Shown here piece after piece: positions 9,454 through 18,782 of a stretch of DNA of 64,000 nucleotides. Made by a program: the position numbers and the translations under genes. The first letter of the stretch is position 1; each line of letters opens with the position of its first letter. A model generated the notes under the pieces. It was not told the origin of the DNA and did no database searches. It worked only from the letters and a program-made list of their open reading frames with translations. This stretch comes from Candidatus Litorirhabdus singularis (GTDB lineage: Bacteria > Pseudomonadota > Gammaproteobacteria > Pseudomonadales > Halieaceae). The stretch is from the NCBI RefSeq assembly GCF_026262625.1, contig NZ_SHNN01000004.1, positions 62,001-126,000 of the forward strand. The letters run 5' to 3'.

Positions 9454-10890
9454 ATGCAGACTATGAGCGATGACGTGGTACTCGATGGCGTTGGGTTGGC
9501 TCTGGTGTTTGGCTATCTGGCCAGCCTGCTGCTTATAGGTTGGCTGGCAAACCGCGCGCGCGGCGCCGCCGGGGCACGAGACTTCTATCTGGCGGGTAGT
9601 TCACTCGGTCTGGTGAGTCTTTTCTTTACACTTTATGCTACCCAGTACAGCGGCAATACGCTTTTGGCAGCGCCGGGCAAAGCCTATCGTACCGGTTTTG
9701 ATGGCCTGGCTATTATGCTTGCAGTGATGGGTGTGGTTCTGGTTTACGCCACGTTTGCCACTCGTTTGAACCGCTTGGCGCAACAGCACGGGTTTATCAC
9801 AGTCGCTGATTTTGTGCAGTGGCGCTTTCATAATCCACGGCTGGCCCTGCTGCTGAACCTGGTGCTGATAGTCACGCTGTGTACTTTTGCGCTGGGCAAC
9901 TTCAAGGCCATCGGACTATTGCTGGAGAGCGTTAGCGGCGGCATGATCGGCTTTGCCACAGCGGTGCTGGTGCTGGCGCTAATCATGGGGGTTTACGAAA
10001 GTCTGGGTGGCATGCGCGGCGTAGTTTGGACGGATGTCCTACAGGGACTCCTGCTGTTGCTGGGCTGCCTGATTATTTTTTATAGCGTACATGCCACCAG
10101 TGGTGCTCAGAGCGTAACCCATTGGCCGGGTGCCATGGCGGAGTTACAGCGCTATGCCCGGAATGACCTGCAGCCGATTCACTTTCTGAGTCTGGTGGTG
10201 TTGATAGCGGTGGGTGCTGCGGTTTACCCGCAGGCCCTACAACGCATTTATGCTGCGCGTGATGCGAGTGTTTTGAAGCGCTCATACCGATTGATGTTTT
10301 TTATGCCACTGCTGACCACCTTGCCGATGATCCTGGTAGGGATGAGCGTGGCAGAGTGGCTGCCGGCACTACCGGAGCAGGATTCTGAGCGAGTTATTAT
10401 TCTCGCCATCCAGAAGGTAATCGGCAGCTGGCCCGCTATGAGCTGGCTATTGATTCTGTGTTTGGCGGCGGCTTTGGCGGCTATTATGTCGACCATTGAC
10501 TCGGCGCTATTAACCTTGGGATCCATCCTCACTCAAGATGTGCTGCAGCGTGATGAAGACGGCGTGCACTCGCTGCGTCGTTCGCGGCTAACCTCCTGGT
10601 GCCTGACTCTGTTGCTGGCGCTACTGGCAATAGTGCTACCACAGACTATCTGGGCGCTGATGGTGTTCAAGTTCGAGCTGTTGATACAGGTGGCTCCGGC
10701 CATTATTCTCGGCGTGCGCTGGCGCCAGCTGCGCGGTAGTGCGGTGTTGGCAGGGCTGGTGATTGGGCTGTGTTGCGCGGTGGGATTTAAACTGTGGGGT
10801 ACTGAACCCTGGGGTATTCATAGCGGTGTCTGGGGCCTGCTGGCGAATTTGCTGGTACTGGTACTATGGCAGCGGTGGTCGCGTGATTGA
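9454..10890 (+). CDS. Sodium:solute symporter (SSF family)
   Basis: 478 residues with about 13 hydrophobic segments. The family signature region A-R-D-F-Y-L-A-G-S-S-L-G (residues 40-51), followed by a T-Q-Y-S-G-N-T block, marks the sodium:solute symporter superfamily. It moves an organic solute with Na+ across the inner membrane; the substrate is not readable. ATG at 9463 is an alternative start. The last 8 nt overlap the next gene, which encodes an exported chorismate mutase, so the two may share a role in aromatic compound use (inference). Confidence 0.85.
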   Translation: MQTMSDDVVLDGVGLALVFGYLASLLLIGWLANRARGAAGARDFYLAGSSLGLVSLFFTLYATQYSGNTLLAAPGKAYRTGFDGLAIMLAVMGVVLVYATFATRLNRLAQQHGFITVADFVQWRFHNPRLALLLNLVLIVTLCTFALGNFKAIGLLLESVSGGMIGFATAVLVLALIMGVYESLGGMRGVVWTDVLQGLLLLLGCLIIFYSVHATSGAQSVTHWPGAMAELQRYARNDLQPIHFLSLVVLIAVGAAVYPQALQRIYAARDASVLKRSYRLMFFMPLLTTLPMILVGMSVAEWLPALPEQDSERVIILAIQKVIGSWPAMSWLLILCLAAALAAIMSTIDSALLTLGSILTQDVLQRDEDGVHSLRRSRLTSWCLTLLLALLAIVLPQTIWALMVFKFELLIQVAPAIILGVRWRQLRGSAVLAGLVIGLCCAVGFKLWGTEPWGIHSGVWGLLANLLVLVLWQRWSRD

Positions 10891-11410
10891 GCGTTGGACA
10901 TTACTGTTGTTGCTTGGGCTGTGCCAGATACCGGTAGCGATAGCCTGTAGCAGCGAGGATGTATTTGATCTGGTGAGCCAACGATTGGCCTACATGCCCG
11001 CCGTTGCGAACGCTAAATACGCGTTGGGTATGCCTGTAGAAGATCTGACACGTGAGGCGGTGGTGTTGGAGCAAAGTCGCGACAAGGCTGCGGCGGCGGG
11101 CCTGCCGGAAACGGCGGTGGTGGATCTGATGATGGCGCAGATGAAAGTCGCCAAGGCGATACAGCGACGTGAGCCGGAGCGACTAGAGGATACTATCGAT
11201 GGTCGGGAGCTGTTGGCAGATATTCGTCCGCAGCTGTCGGCACTGGGCCGGTTACAGCTGCAGACACTGGCGTGCCTGCGACATCAGGGGGTGTTGCTGT
11301 TGCCAGCGGAGTTTGCGTTATTTAATACTTATCTTGAGCCCCGGCAACTGCCGCGCGATGAAGCGCAGCTGCTGTTTATGAGTCTGCAGGTGCTATTGGC
11401 CGCGCCCTGA
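10883..11410 (+). CDS. Exported chorismate mutase (AroQ gamma type)
   Basis: 175 residues from GTG 10883, overlapping the symporter gene by 8 nt. The N-terminal 21 residues form a signal peptide (WTLLLLLGLCQIPVAIA then CSS). The mature part is all-helical and carries the AroQ pattern: L-V-S-Q-R-L then V-A-x2-K near residue 45, R-D-x-A near residue 73 and a Q-M-K-V-A-K-A-I-Q segment. It would convert chorismate to prephenate outside the cytoplasm. Secreted AroQ-gamma enzymes are known in some Gram-negative bacteria. A longer frame begins at 10763 inside the symporter gene but lacks a plausible start. Confidence 0.8.
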   Translation: MIERWTLLLLLGLCQIPVAIACSSEDVFDLVSQRLAYMPAVANAKYALGMPVEDLTREAVVLEQSRDKAAAAGLPETAVVDLMMAQMKVAKAIQRREPERLEDTIDGRELLADIRPQLSALGRLQLQTLACLRHQGVLLLPAEFALFNTYLEPRQLPRDEAQLLFMSLQVLLAAP

Positions 11411-11417
11411 CGCAGCG

Positions 11418-12548
11418 CTACGTTTCTGGCATCAGATTGTTGAGTCGCTCCACGGCATCCACATACTCGCTGAGCAGATTAAACATCACAGTACGGACGT
11501 TTTCCTGCTCGCCAATCTGGCCGATCACTTGCCCGCAAGGGTTGAAGGCAACTTTCTGGCATTCGCCGACATTGGCATAGGTAGCGGTGCGACGCATGCC
11601 ATCGGAGGTGACCATACCTTGTAGCGGCATACCCAAAGGATCGGGTGTGTCAGGACGCTCCCAGGCTTCGGTCCATTCATTCTTCAGCATGCGGCAGGTT
11701 TTACCGGTCCAGGACCGCGAGCGTATGGTGTCTTCGCTGGTCGCGTTTAGCAGCGAATCACGTTGCGCTTCTTCAATATGTGCTTCTTCTACCGTTAGCC
11801 ACAGTGAGCCGGTCCAGACACCCGCGGCGCCCATGGCCAGAGCCGAAGCAATTTGGCGGCCATTACCAATACCGCCAGCTGCCAGCATCGGAGTATCTCC
11901 CAGCGCATCTACTATCTGCGGCCACAGTACTACCGAGCCGATCTCGCCGGTATGGCCGCCACCTTCACCGCCCTGAGCGACGACGAAATCTAAGCCGGCC
12001 GCTTTGTGTGCCAGCGCCTGCTTAACCTTGCCACACAGCGCACCTATCAGGCGGCCGCTGTCTTGCACCATCTTGATCTTGTCCGCGGGGGGTGTGCCTA
12101 GGGCGTTGGCGATCATCCGGCATCCGGGCCGTGTCAGTGCTTCTTCCAGTAACGGGGTTGCGGTGGCATCGGTCCAGCCCATCAGTCCCATGCTATTGGT
12201 GCCATCAGGCCATTCCGGAACGCCGGCGTCGGATAGCAGTTTCTGGGCGAAGTCCATATGCCCCTGCGGCACCATTTTCCAGAGCTGTTCCTCCATCTCT
12301 TCAGCCGTCATATCACCCATGCCTTCATACTTCTCTGGGATGACAATATCCACGCCGTAGGGCTTGTCCCCAATATGCGCGTCGATCCAGTCGAGTTCTT
12401 CCTTCAGCTGCTCTGGGCTGAAACCCACAGCTCCGAGTACGCCGATGCCGCCGGCCTTACTGACCGCTACGACTACATCGCGGCAGTGAGTGAAGGCGAA
12501 AATCGGGTAGTCGATACCGAGTTGCTCACACAATTGGTTTTTCATCAT
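11418..12548 (-). CDS. Nitronate monooxygenase/2-nitropropane dioxygenase family flavoprotein
   Basis: 376 residues. A TIM-barrel FMN enzyme, seen from the early Y-P-I-F-A-F block, G-G-I-G-V-L-G-A near residue 33, V-A-Q-G-G-E-G-G-G-H-T-G-E near residue 190 and A-A-G-G-I-G-N-G-R near residue 218. The family oxidises alkyl nitronates, but many members are enoyl reductases or uncharacterised, so the substrate is open. ATG at 12545 is an equally possible start. Convergent with the chorismate mutase gene. Confidence 0.85.
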   Translation of the reverse strand: MMKNQLCEQLGIDYPIFAFTHCRDVVVAVSKAGGIGVLGAVGFSPEQLKEELDWIDAHIGDKPYGVDIVIPEKYEGMGDMTAEEMEEQLWKMVPQGHMDFAQKLLSDAGVPEWPDGTNSMGLMGWTDATATPLLEEALTRPGCRMIANALGTPPADKIKMVQDSGRLIGALCGKVKQALAHKAAGLDFVVAQGGEGGGHTGEIGSVVLWPQIVDALGDTPMLAAGGIGNGRQIASALAMGAAGVWTGSLWLTVEEAHIEEAQRDSLLNATSEDTIRSRSWTGKTCRMLKNEWTEAWERPDTPDPLGMPLQGMVTSDGMRRTATYANVGECQKVAFNPCGQVIGQIGEQENVRTVMFNLLSEYVDAVERLNNLMPET

Positions 12549-12748
12549 TAGTTACCAGACTGGCTATTGAGGACTGCTTAGTATTCGCGAGCGGCGTACT
12601 CTCGGCAATTGTCGGTCAATGCCATTTATGACTGGCGAAATTGATCAACACAGAGGGTCATAAGGTTATGATTGTTGGTTATTTGTCTTCCCCCGCCGGA
12701 TTCTATAACCTTGCTGACCTTGAGGATTTGGCAAATTAGCACCGACCT

Positions 12749-13375
12749 ATGACGATTGATCTCGACAGTGTGAACTTGCAACTGCGCGATGCTAGCGCGG
12801 ACACCATTGTGCGCTGGGCTCTGGAGCAGGATTTGCCGACCATGGCTACCACCAGTTTTGGTCGCAATGCCGCGGTAATGTTACATCTGGTTAGCCGTGT
12901 CGATACGCGTGTGCCCACAGTATGGGTAGACACTGGGTATAACCTGCGCGATACCTATATTGTTGCCGAGCGTTTGATCAACGATCTGCAGCTTAATATG
13001 CATATCTATGGCCCGGAGATGACCTCAGAGCGACGTAACGCCATCATGGGTGGTGTGCCCACCATCGAAGATGAAGAGTTGCACCAGGAGTTCACCCGCC
13101 AGGTTAAACTGGAACCGTTTGCGAAGGCGATTGCAGACCTACAGCCGGAGCTCTGGTTGACTGGTATTCGCCGCGAGGAAACCGAGCACCGGCAAGGCCT
13201 GGATATCGTTTCACGTGATGCCCGCGGTATTGTGAAAGTCGCGCCTATTTTTAATTGGACCGAGCAGGACCTTGACGATTACATGGAGCAACATCAGCTG
13301 CCCACCTGCCGGCATTACTTTGACCCCACCAAGGTGCACGATGGCCGTGAATGTGGATTGCATACTGCTGCTTGA
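12749..13375 (+). CDS. cysH: Phosphoadenylyl-sulfate (PAPS) reductase
   Basis: 208 residues. Visible: T-T-S-F-G-R-N-A-A-V-M-L-H (PP-loop), V-x-T-G-Y-N-L-R-D-T-Y, T-G-I-R-R-E-E-T-E-H-R and the C-terminal R-E-C-G-L-H-T with the catalytic Cys. It reduces PAPS to sulfite with thioredoxin in assimilatory sulfate reduction. The extra Cys pairs that bind a 4Fe-4S cluster in APS reductases are absent, so PAPS is the likely substrate. The 200-bp region upstream is shared with the divergent flavoprotein gene and holds an 8-bp inverted repeat (AAGGTTAT near 12661, ATAACCTT near 12706). Confidence 0.9.
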   Translation: MTIDLDSVNLQLRDASADTIVRWALEQDLPTMATTSFGRNAAVMLHLVSRVDTRVPTVWVDTGYNLRDTYIVAERLINDLQLNMHIYGPEMTSERRNAIMGGVPTIEDEELHQEFTRQVKLEPFAKAIADLQPELWLTGIRREETEHRQGLDIVSRDARGIVKVAPIFNWTEQDLDDYMEQHQLPTCRHYFDPTKVHDGRECGLHTAA

Positions 13376-13404
13376 GAGGATCGGCGTTTAGTCTCCTTCC
13401 AGCC

Positions 13405-13440
13405 ATAAAAAGCCGGCCGCGTCATAGACGGGGCCGGCAA
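13405..13440 (-). terminator. Rho-independent terminator
   Basis: GCCGGCC at 13412-13418 and GGCCGGC at 13432-13438 form a perfect 7-bp GC stem with a 13-nt loop. On the minus strand it is followed by a T run (13407-13411). It lies just beyond the stop of the 43-codon gene at 13465-13596, which supports that small gene as real. Confidence 0.75.
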
Positions 13441-13464
13441 AAGCCCTGCGGCTCATGAAACTGT

Positions 13465-13596
13465 TTAGGGTGCTAGCGCAGCAACGCCCACCGCCAATAC
13501 CACCGCAAAGCCAACGAAACAGAGCACAAAGTTGCGCAGGTTCTTCATGGTCTCGATATCGTGTTGAGTATCAGCTTCCAAGATATGTTGTGTCAT
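13465..13596 (-). CDS. Small single-pass membrane protein, 43 aa
   Basis: Too short for ordinary gene calling, but well supported. ATG at 13594-13596 is preceded on its strand by AGGAG at optimal spacing, and the frame runs 43 codons to TAA followed by a strong terminator. The protein is a polar N-terminal half (MTQHILEADTQHDIETMKN) then one hydrophobic helix (FVLCFVGFAVVLAVGVAALA). No family recognised. The facing intergenic region holds an FNR/Anr-type box at 13679-13692, so oxygen-dependent expression is possible (inference). Confidence 0.7.
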   Translation of the reverse strand: MTQHILEADTQHDIETMKNLRNFVLCFVGFAVVLAVGVAALAP

Positions 13597-13678
13597 CGTT
13601 TTGTCTCCTGCTGGCTTGGTGATCTGTGGGTTTGAAAAAGCAATGACTAGAGACTAGTTGACCCGGAGAAATGACACC

Positions 13679-13692
13679 TTGATTTATATCAA
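13679..13692. promoter_or_regulatory. FNR/Anr-type box TTGAT-TTAT-ATCAA
   Basis: A perfect TTGAT-N4-ATCAA palindrome, the consensus for FNR/Anr/DNR regulators. It lies 83 bp upstream of the 43-codon membrane protein start (minus strand) and 106 bp upstream of the TPR lipoprotein start (plus strand), so it could serve either. The site is seen; the regulation is inferred. Confidence 0.55.
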
Positions 13693-13797
13693 GCGTAGCA
13701 CCGGTAGCGGCTTAATTGATGCGTATGGCGAAAGCCTGTTACAACGATTAGAATCAGAGCGATAGCCGTGCGATACCCGGCTATGTGGAGACGGTTC

Positions 13798-14973
13798 ATG
13801 GCTATTCAGTACGGGAGGTTTCGGACCCGGCTACTGCTCAGTACCCTGGTGCTGCTTGCCGGCTGTGCGGCCACCTTCACGCCAGTGCCTGCGGTCAACT
13901 CACTGGATGCGCTGCAAGTCTCCGCTGACCGTAAAGTAACCCCTGAGCAGGCGCTCGCAAACATTGAGCTGCCGGCATTGATTGAACTTAACGACGACAT
14001 GCGTGATTGGGTCGATCGTTATGTACGCAGTGCTCGTAACCCGCGCACCAGGCTGGAACTACTGCATTCCAGTTTGCGTAGTGGGGCTTTGCATGGGCTT
14101 GACTACGATGTGGACGCAGACGGCAGCGCTCAGCAGGCCTTCGTGAACGGTAAAGCGAACTGCCTGGCTTATGCCAATCTGCTGGTCGGCATGGCGAGAT
14201 ATGCAGGCTTGGATGCGGATTATCAACTGTTGACCCTGCGCCCGGATTTTTCTCGCTTTGGTACCCGGGTAGCGGTGCAACAGCATGTTAATGTACTGGT
14301 CACGCTCCGTGACAGTTCGCGCTACAGTGTCGACTTGGATCCGCCCCCGCGCGATGCTGTTTCAGCCAGTCGTGCCTTGAAAGATCGCGAAGCGTTTGCG
14401 TTATATCACAACAATCTGGCGATGAATTACCTGCGTAGTGATGACCTGGAGCCTGCCTATGGGCATGCTTTACAGGCGTTGTCGCTGAGTCCGCAGTCGG
14501 AGTTTCTGTGGATAAACCTGGGCGTAGTCTACAGTCGGTCTGGACAAATCTCTGCTTCAGCGCAGAGCTATCATCAGGCGCTGGCGCTAAACCCCGACGC
14601 GGGCTCGGCGATGAATAACCTGTTGGTGCTGCACAGTCGCGCCGGAGATACACGGCAAGCAGATTATTGGGAGCAGGCCGTTGCTGACCACCAGCAACGC
14701 AACCCCTATTATTACGTGTCGCTCGGCGAAGCCGCAGCGCTCAACGGTGAGCTTGATGAAGCCTTGGTGCACTATCAGGAGGCGATTGCGCGTAAGGACT
14801 CAGACCCTGAGTTCTATTTCAGTATTGCCCGTCTCTACCTGGAGTTGCAGCAGCCCCAGCTCAGCATTGAGTATGCAGAAAAAGCCATTGAGCACGCGGT
14901 ATTGATGCAGCAGCGACGCGAATATGAAGCCTTTCTGTCACAACTGACAGACGCTACATTGGCGGCTCTCTAG
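13798..14973 (+). CDS. Lipoprotein with transglutaminase-like and TPR domains
   Basis: 391 residues from ATG 13798, chosen over GTG 13768 because GGAG lies about 9 nt upstream and the signal peptide with lipobox (LVLLAGC) then begins normally. Residues 50-180 resemble a transglutaminase/DUF-type cysteine-protease fold, with the Cys in K-A-N-C-L-A-Y-A-N-L near residue 122 and an H-V-N-V-L block near residue 166. Residues 200-370 hold about four TPR units (A-Y-x-H-A-L-x-L-S-P; A-L-A-L-N-P-D). Such proteins are periplasmic lipoproteins of unknown role. Confidence 0.8.
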   Translation: MAIQYGRFRTRLLLSTLVLLAGCAATFTPVPAVNSLDALQVSADRKVTPEQALANIELPALIELNDDMRDWVDRYVRSARNPRTRLELLHSSLRSGALHGLDYDVDADGSAQQAFVNGKANCLAYANLLVGMARYAGLDADYQLLTLRPDFSRFGTRVAVQQHVNVLVTLRDSSRYSVDLDPPPRDAVSASRALKDREAFALYHNNLAMNYLRSDDLEPAYGHALQALSLSPQSEFLWINLGVVYSRSGQISASAQSYHQALALNPDAGSAMNNLLVLHSRAGDTRQADYWEQAVADHQQRNPYYYVSLGEAAALNGELDEALVHYQEAIARKDSDPEFYFSIARLYLELQQPQLSIEYAEKAIEHAVLMQQRREYEAFLSQLTDATLAAL

Positions 14974-14977
14974 TTAG

Positions 14978-15358
14978 TTAATTGCTGAGCGTCGCGCGGA
15001 TGTAAGCGCGCTGGTTATATTTGCCAGACAGGCGTGACAAAAAATTAGTCATCTTCATCTGCCAGCCATACTTTTGCTGCAGCGCACTGAGTGCATTGTC
15101 TATATCCGCAGAAGAGGTCAGTACCTCGGCCCGAGTTTCCAGCCAAGGACCGGTGACTTTGCCAGATACCGTGCAGGCTGCTACTTCGGATTTATCTGAA
15201 TTGCGCAAACGTTTGACCTTGCCGGCCTCCGCTGCAGAAAAAATGTAGAGTGCGTCGCCTTCCTGTGCAAACCACACAGGAGTGGCAACTTTCGCCCCAG
15301 ATTTTCTAAAGGTGGCAAAACTCAGGTAAGCCGCCCGTTGGAGAGTATCCCTGCCCAT
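14978..15358 (-). CDS. PPOX-class flavin-binding protein
   Basis: 126 residues with the split-barrel FMN/F420-binding layout of the pyridoxamine-phosphate-oxidase-like superfamily: an early Y-L-S-F-A-T-F-R-K-S-G, then A-T-P-V-W-F and the central L-Y-I-F-S-A-A-E-A-G-K-V-K-R-L-R-N block. Substrate unknown. It is convergent with the TPR lipoprotein gene (4 nt between stops). Confidence 0.75.
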   Translation of the reverse strand: MGRDTLQRAAYLSFATFRKSGAKVATPVWFAQEGDALYIFSAAEAGKVKRLRNSDKSEVAACTVSGKVTGPWLETRAEVLTSSADIDNALSALQQKYGWQMKMTNFLSRLSGKYNQRAYIRATLSN

Positions 15359-15462
15359 AGTTCACCCCATTTAACCAGAGCCGCTATTGTAAACTGCTTG
15401 GTATTCAAACTGTCGGGTATTTCTGAAAGAATGGTGGATTAATTTTCAGGTAGGAGTCAGGC

Positions 15463-16413
15463 ATGGCGGTTCAATTGGGTGAGGAAACCACCACCGATGA
15501 TGTCATCAGTGGTGTCGATCTCAGCGGTAAGACGGCTGTGGTCACCGGCGGTTCGGCCGGGCTTGGGGTTGAAACAGCACGGGTTCTGGCTGGAGCTGGA
15601 GCGCGGGTCATTATGGCGGCCCGGGACCAGGCTAAACTGCAGGTAGCGGTAGACCAAATTATGGCGGCTGATGCCAATGCCAAGCTGGAAACGCTGATCG
15701 TGGACCTGGCTGACTTGTCCAGTGTGCGCGCGGCCGCGGCTGAATTGCTGGAGCGCTGCCCGCGCATTGACCTGTTGATCAACAATGCCGGTGTCATGGC
15801 CTGTCCGCTGGCGCATACCAGCGATGGCTTTGAACTGCAGTTTGGTACTAACCACCTCGGGCACTTTGTGTTCACTTGTTCGCTGGTACCGAGTCTGCTG
15901 GCGGCAGCGCCAGCCAGAGTGGTCAATCTCAGTTCGGCGGGCCACAAGATGGGCTCAGTGAATCTTGATGATCCTAATTTTGAACAGCGAGAGTATGAAA
16001 AGTGGCTGGCGTATGGGCAGTCCAAGACCGCCAACGTGCAGTTTTCCGTGGCGCTGAATGCGCGTCTCAGCGGGCGCGGCGTGACGGTTAATGCGGTGCA
16101 TCCGGGCATGATCATGACTGAATTGGGGCGTCACTTGCAGCCCGCAGATATCGAGGCACTGCAGGCGCGTTCGGCAGGTCTGGACACTAGCTTCAAGAGT
16201 ATTCCAGCAGGAGCTGCCACCAGCGTCTGGGCCGCAACCAGTGCAGAGCTGGAAGGTCGTGGCGGACTTTACCTTGAGGACTGTCATGTCGCAGAGCCGG
16301 TGAACGATAGTAACCCCGCCGGTGGTTACACTGACTACGCGCTGGATGCCGAGGCTGCCGAAGGACTCTGGCAGCTGTCCGAGCGATTGGTCAAGCAGAC
16401 ATTTGAGATATAG
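15463..16413 (+). CDS. Short-chain dehydrogenase/reductase
   Basis: 316 residues. Classical SDR signatures: V-V-T-G-G-S-A-G-L-G for NAD(P) binding near residue 27, N-N-A-G-V-M near residue 107, catalytic Ser in N-L-S-S-A-G and Y-G-Q-S-K (Tyr/Lys) near residue 185. It resembles the retinol dehydrogenase/oxidoreductase-like SDRs; substrate unknown. AGGAG lies 8-12 nt upstream of the ATG. Possibly cotranscribed with the SYLF gene that follows. Confidence 0.9.
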   Translation: MAVQLGEETTTDDVISGVDLSGKTAVVTGGSAGLGVETARVLAGAGARVIMAARDQAKLQVAVDQIMAADANAKLETLIVDLADLSSVRAAAAELLERCPRIDLLINNAGVMACPLAHTSDGFELQFGTNHLGHFVFTCSLVPSLLAAAPARVVNLSSAGHKMGSVNLDDPNFEQREYEKWLAYGQSKTANVQFSVALNARLSGRGVTVNAVHPGMIMTELGRHLQPADIEALQARSAGLDTSFKSIPAGAATSVWAATSAELEGRGGLYLEDCHVAEPVNDSNPAGGYTDYALDAEAAEGLWQLSERLVKQTFEI

Positions 16414-16430
16414 GTTTTAGGAGTATGAAG

Positions 16431-16970
16431 ATGCAAATTTCCAGAGTTTTGTTACTGGCGAGTCTGTGCTTGTTAAGCGCATTCACGCAGGCGGCCGCTA
16501 AAGAGGTCATTGATGCCAAGGCCGAGGAGGCGCTGATGGTATTTGAGAAAGAAAGCCCCTCTGGCGCGAAGCTGGTGCGGGAGGCCGCTGGTGTGCTTAT
16601 TTTTCCCAATATGATCAAGATGAGTTTTGGTCCAGGTGGTGAGTACGGAGAAGGGGTTCTGTTTATCGACGGGGAGCCTGTGCGTTATTACTCTACCGCG
16701 CGGGAGACAATGATCTTTGCCGAGGGCGCCACATTTAAGGCCCAAATGCTGCTGTTCATGACTCGGGAGAGCTTGTCCAGCTTTTTGGCGAGCAAAGGTT
16801 ACAAGCCGGGCGCTAACGGCAGAGTGGCGATGGCTAGCCTCGACGGCAGCGGCAAGGTGAAACCTGATGTGAAGCAGGCTCCTTTGATCGGCTTTTCTTT
16901 TTCAGACCTTGGCATGATGGCTGATGAAACGCTGCACGGCTATAAATTCGTCGGTATAAGTCGTCGTTAG
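16431..16970 (+). CDS. Exported SYLF-domain (Ysc84-like) protein
   Basis: 179 residues. The signal peptide ([18 protein letters not shown]) is followed by a SYLF/lipid-binding domain: [10 protein letters not shown] near residue 50, G-P-G-G-E-Y-G-E-G and a closing L-H-G-Y-K-F. Family members bind membrane lipids; the bacterial role is unclear. An ATG at 16425 is only 1 nt after AGGAG, whereas 16431 has ideal spacing, so 16431 is the chosen start. Confidence 0.78.
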   Translation: MQISRVLLLASLCLLSAFTQAAAKEVIDAKAEEALMVFEKESPSGAKLVREAAGVLIFPNMIKMSFGPGGEYGEGVLFIDGEPVRYYSTARETMIFAEGATFKAQMLLFMTRESLSSFLASKGYKPGANGRVAMASLDGSGKVKPDVKQAPLIGFSFSDLGMMADETLHGYKFVGISRR

Positions 16971-16977
16971 CGCGGTG

Positions 16978-18381
16978 ATGGGGGTTGATCGGGTGGATGT
17001 TGCGGATGTTCTGAAGGGCCTTGTGCCTATCGGTGATGAGGTGACCGTGAAGGGTTGGATACGCAGTAAGCGGGATTCCAAAGCCGGTATCTCGTTCCTG
17101 GCCATCAATGACGGCAGTAGCCTGGATTCGGTGCAGGCGGTAGTGCCGCAGGAGCTGGAGAACTACGCCGACGAGGTGTTAGCCATTACCACTGGCTGTG
17201 CCGTTGTTGTGTCTGGTCTGGTGGTGGCGTCGGAAGGTAAGGGCCAAAATATTGAGATACACGCGGCTAGCGTGTCCGTGTTGGGTTGGGTCGATAATCC
17301 TGAAGCCTATCCCATCGCTAAAAAGCGACACAGCTTCGAGTTTTTGCGTGGGGTAGCCCATTTGCGACCGCGCACCAATAGTTTTGGGGCCATTACGCGG
17401 GTGCGCAGTACGCTGGCTAACGCGGTACACAACTACTTCCATGGAGAGGGCTTCCAGTGGATTAACACCCCCATTATCACAGCCAGCGATTGCGAGGGGG
17501 CAGGTGAGCTGTTTCGCGTCAGCACCCTGGACTTGCAAAATATCCCCACAGCAGCCGATGGCAGTGTGGATTTTGGTAATGATTTTTTTGGGGCGGAAGC
17601 ATTTCTCACCGTCTCAGGCCAGCTGAACGTCGAAGCTTACTGCCTGGCGATGAGCAAAGTGTATACCTTTGGGCCTACCTTTCGCGCTGAAAATTCCAAC
17701 ACCAGTCGCCATTTGGCAGAGTTTTGGATGGTCGAGCCGGAGATCGCTTTTGCTGATCTGGCTGCAGATGCGGATCTGGCCGAGGATCTGTTGAAGTATG
17801 TGTTTACCCGCGTGCTGGAAGAGCGCGAGGATGACATGGCGTTTTTCCAGCAGCGCATCGATGACCAGGTCATCGATCGCTTACGCACTGTTATAGATTC
17901 AAGTTTTGAGCGCATTGAGTACACCGAGGCCATACGCATTTTGCAAGATTGTGATCACAAGTTTGAGTTTCCGGTGCAGTGGGGCGCGGATTTGCAGTCT
18001 GAGCATGAGCGCTATTTGGCGGAGACACATATAGGCAGACCCACGGTGGTGATGAATTATCCCAAGGACATCAAGGCCTTCTACATGCGGCTGAATGATG
18101 ACGGGAAAACGGTAGCGGCGATGGATGTCCTGGCACCCGGTATCGGCGAAATTATCGGCGGCAGCCAACGCGAGGAGCGTCTGGATGTGCTTGATGCGAG
18201 AATGGCTGAGCAAGGGTTGAGCGGTGAATTGGGGTGGTATCGTGATTTGCGCCGGTATGGAACTGTGCCACACGCTGGCTTTGGTCTTGGCTTTGAGAGA
18301 TTGCTGAACTATGTGACCGGAATGGAAAACATTCGCGATGCTATTCCGTTCCCCAGAACACCGGGTTCGGCGCAGTTTTAG
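16978..18381 (+). CDS. asnS: Asparaginyl-tRNA synthetase
   Basis: 467 residues, matching E. coli AsnS closely from residue 10 onward. N-terminal OB-fold anticodon-binding domain ([14 protein letters not shown]), then class II catalytic motifs: motif 2 [15 protein letters not shown] and motif 3 G-F-G-L-G-F-E-R-L near the C-terminus. Charges tRNA-Asn with asparagine. The GTG at 16975 just upstream is an alternative start. It follows the SYLF gene by 7 nt. Confidence 0.96.
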   Translation: MGVDRVDVADVLKGLVPIGDEVTVKGWIRSKRDSKAGISFLAINDGSSLDSVQAVVPQELENYADEVLAITTGCAVVVSGLVVASEGKGQNIEIHAASVSVLGWVDNPEAYPIAKKRHSFEFLRGVAHLRPRTNSFGAITRVRSTLANAVHNYFHGEGFQWINTPIITASDCEGAGELFRVSTLDLQNIPTAADGSVDFGNDFFGAEAFLTVSGQLNVEAYCLAMSKVYTFGPTFRAENSNTSRHLAEFWMVEPEIAFADLAADADLAEDLLKYVFTRVLEEREDDMAFFQQRIDDQVIDRLRTVIDSSFERIEYTEAIRILQDCDHKFEFPVQWGADLQSEHERYLAETHIGRPTVVMNYPKDIKAFYMRLNDDGKTVAAMDVLAPGIGEIIGGSQREERLDVLDARMAEQGLSGELGWYRDLRRYGTVPHAGFGLGFERLLNYVTGMENIRDAIPFPRTPGSAQF

Positions 18382-18461
18382 TAAAGAATGAGTACTGTGC
18401 TGGTGTTTACGTGACGCGATTGTGAAAAATTACCCAAAATCGGTCAAAAAATAGTCAATCT

Positions 18462-18782
18462 GTGAGCCATACTGAAAGTATGAATTCTCTCGCTGACAGT
18501 GTTGTGGTCACGGAGCTGGCCATCGTAGACCTGTTCACCAAATTGATATTTGGCGCTGATGCTGAGCTCAGCCAAACTGAGCTGCATATTCTCGGTGCAC
18601 TGCGCGCGGTCGAGAGCAGTCTGCTGCTGCAATCGGGACGCGATGTGGGTTTCTACCTGCGGGCGCTATGCGTCAGTGACATGATAACCCTGGTGAATCG
18701 GGTGCATGAGCAGTCGGCGTTGAGCCATCGTGCGTCAACGGCACAGAGTCCTGTCACAGCTGCACTTTCGATCAGCCCCTAG
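18462..18782 (+). CDS. Hypothetical protein, about 106 aa
   Basis: Mostly helical, with no recognised family. Either GTG 18462 or ATG 18480 could be the start; neither has a strong ribosome-binding site. The stop codon overlaps the stop of the convergent RNase gene. Its coding-like composition and the absence of a competing gene make it plausible rather than certain. Confidence 0.5.
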   Translation: MSHTESMNSLADSVVVTELAIVDLFTKLIFGADAELSQTELHILGALRAVESSLLLQSGRDVGFYLRALCVSDMITLVNRVHEQSALSHRASTAQSPVTAALSISP

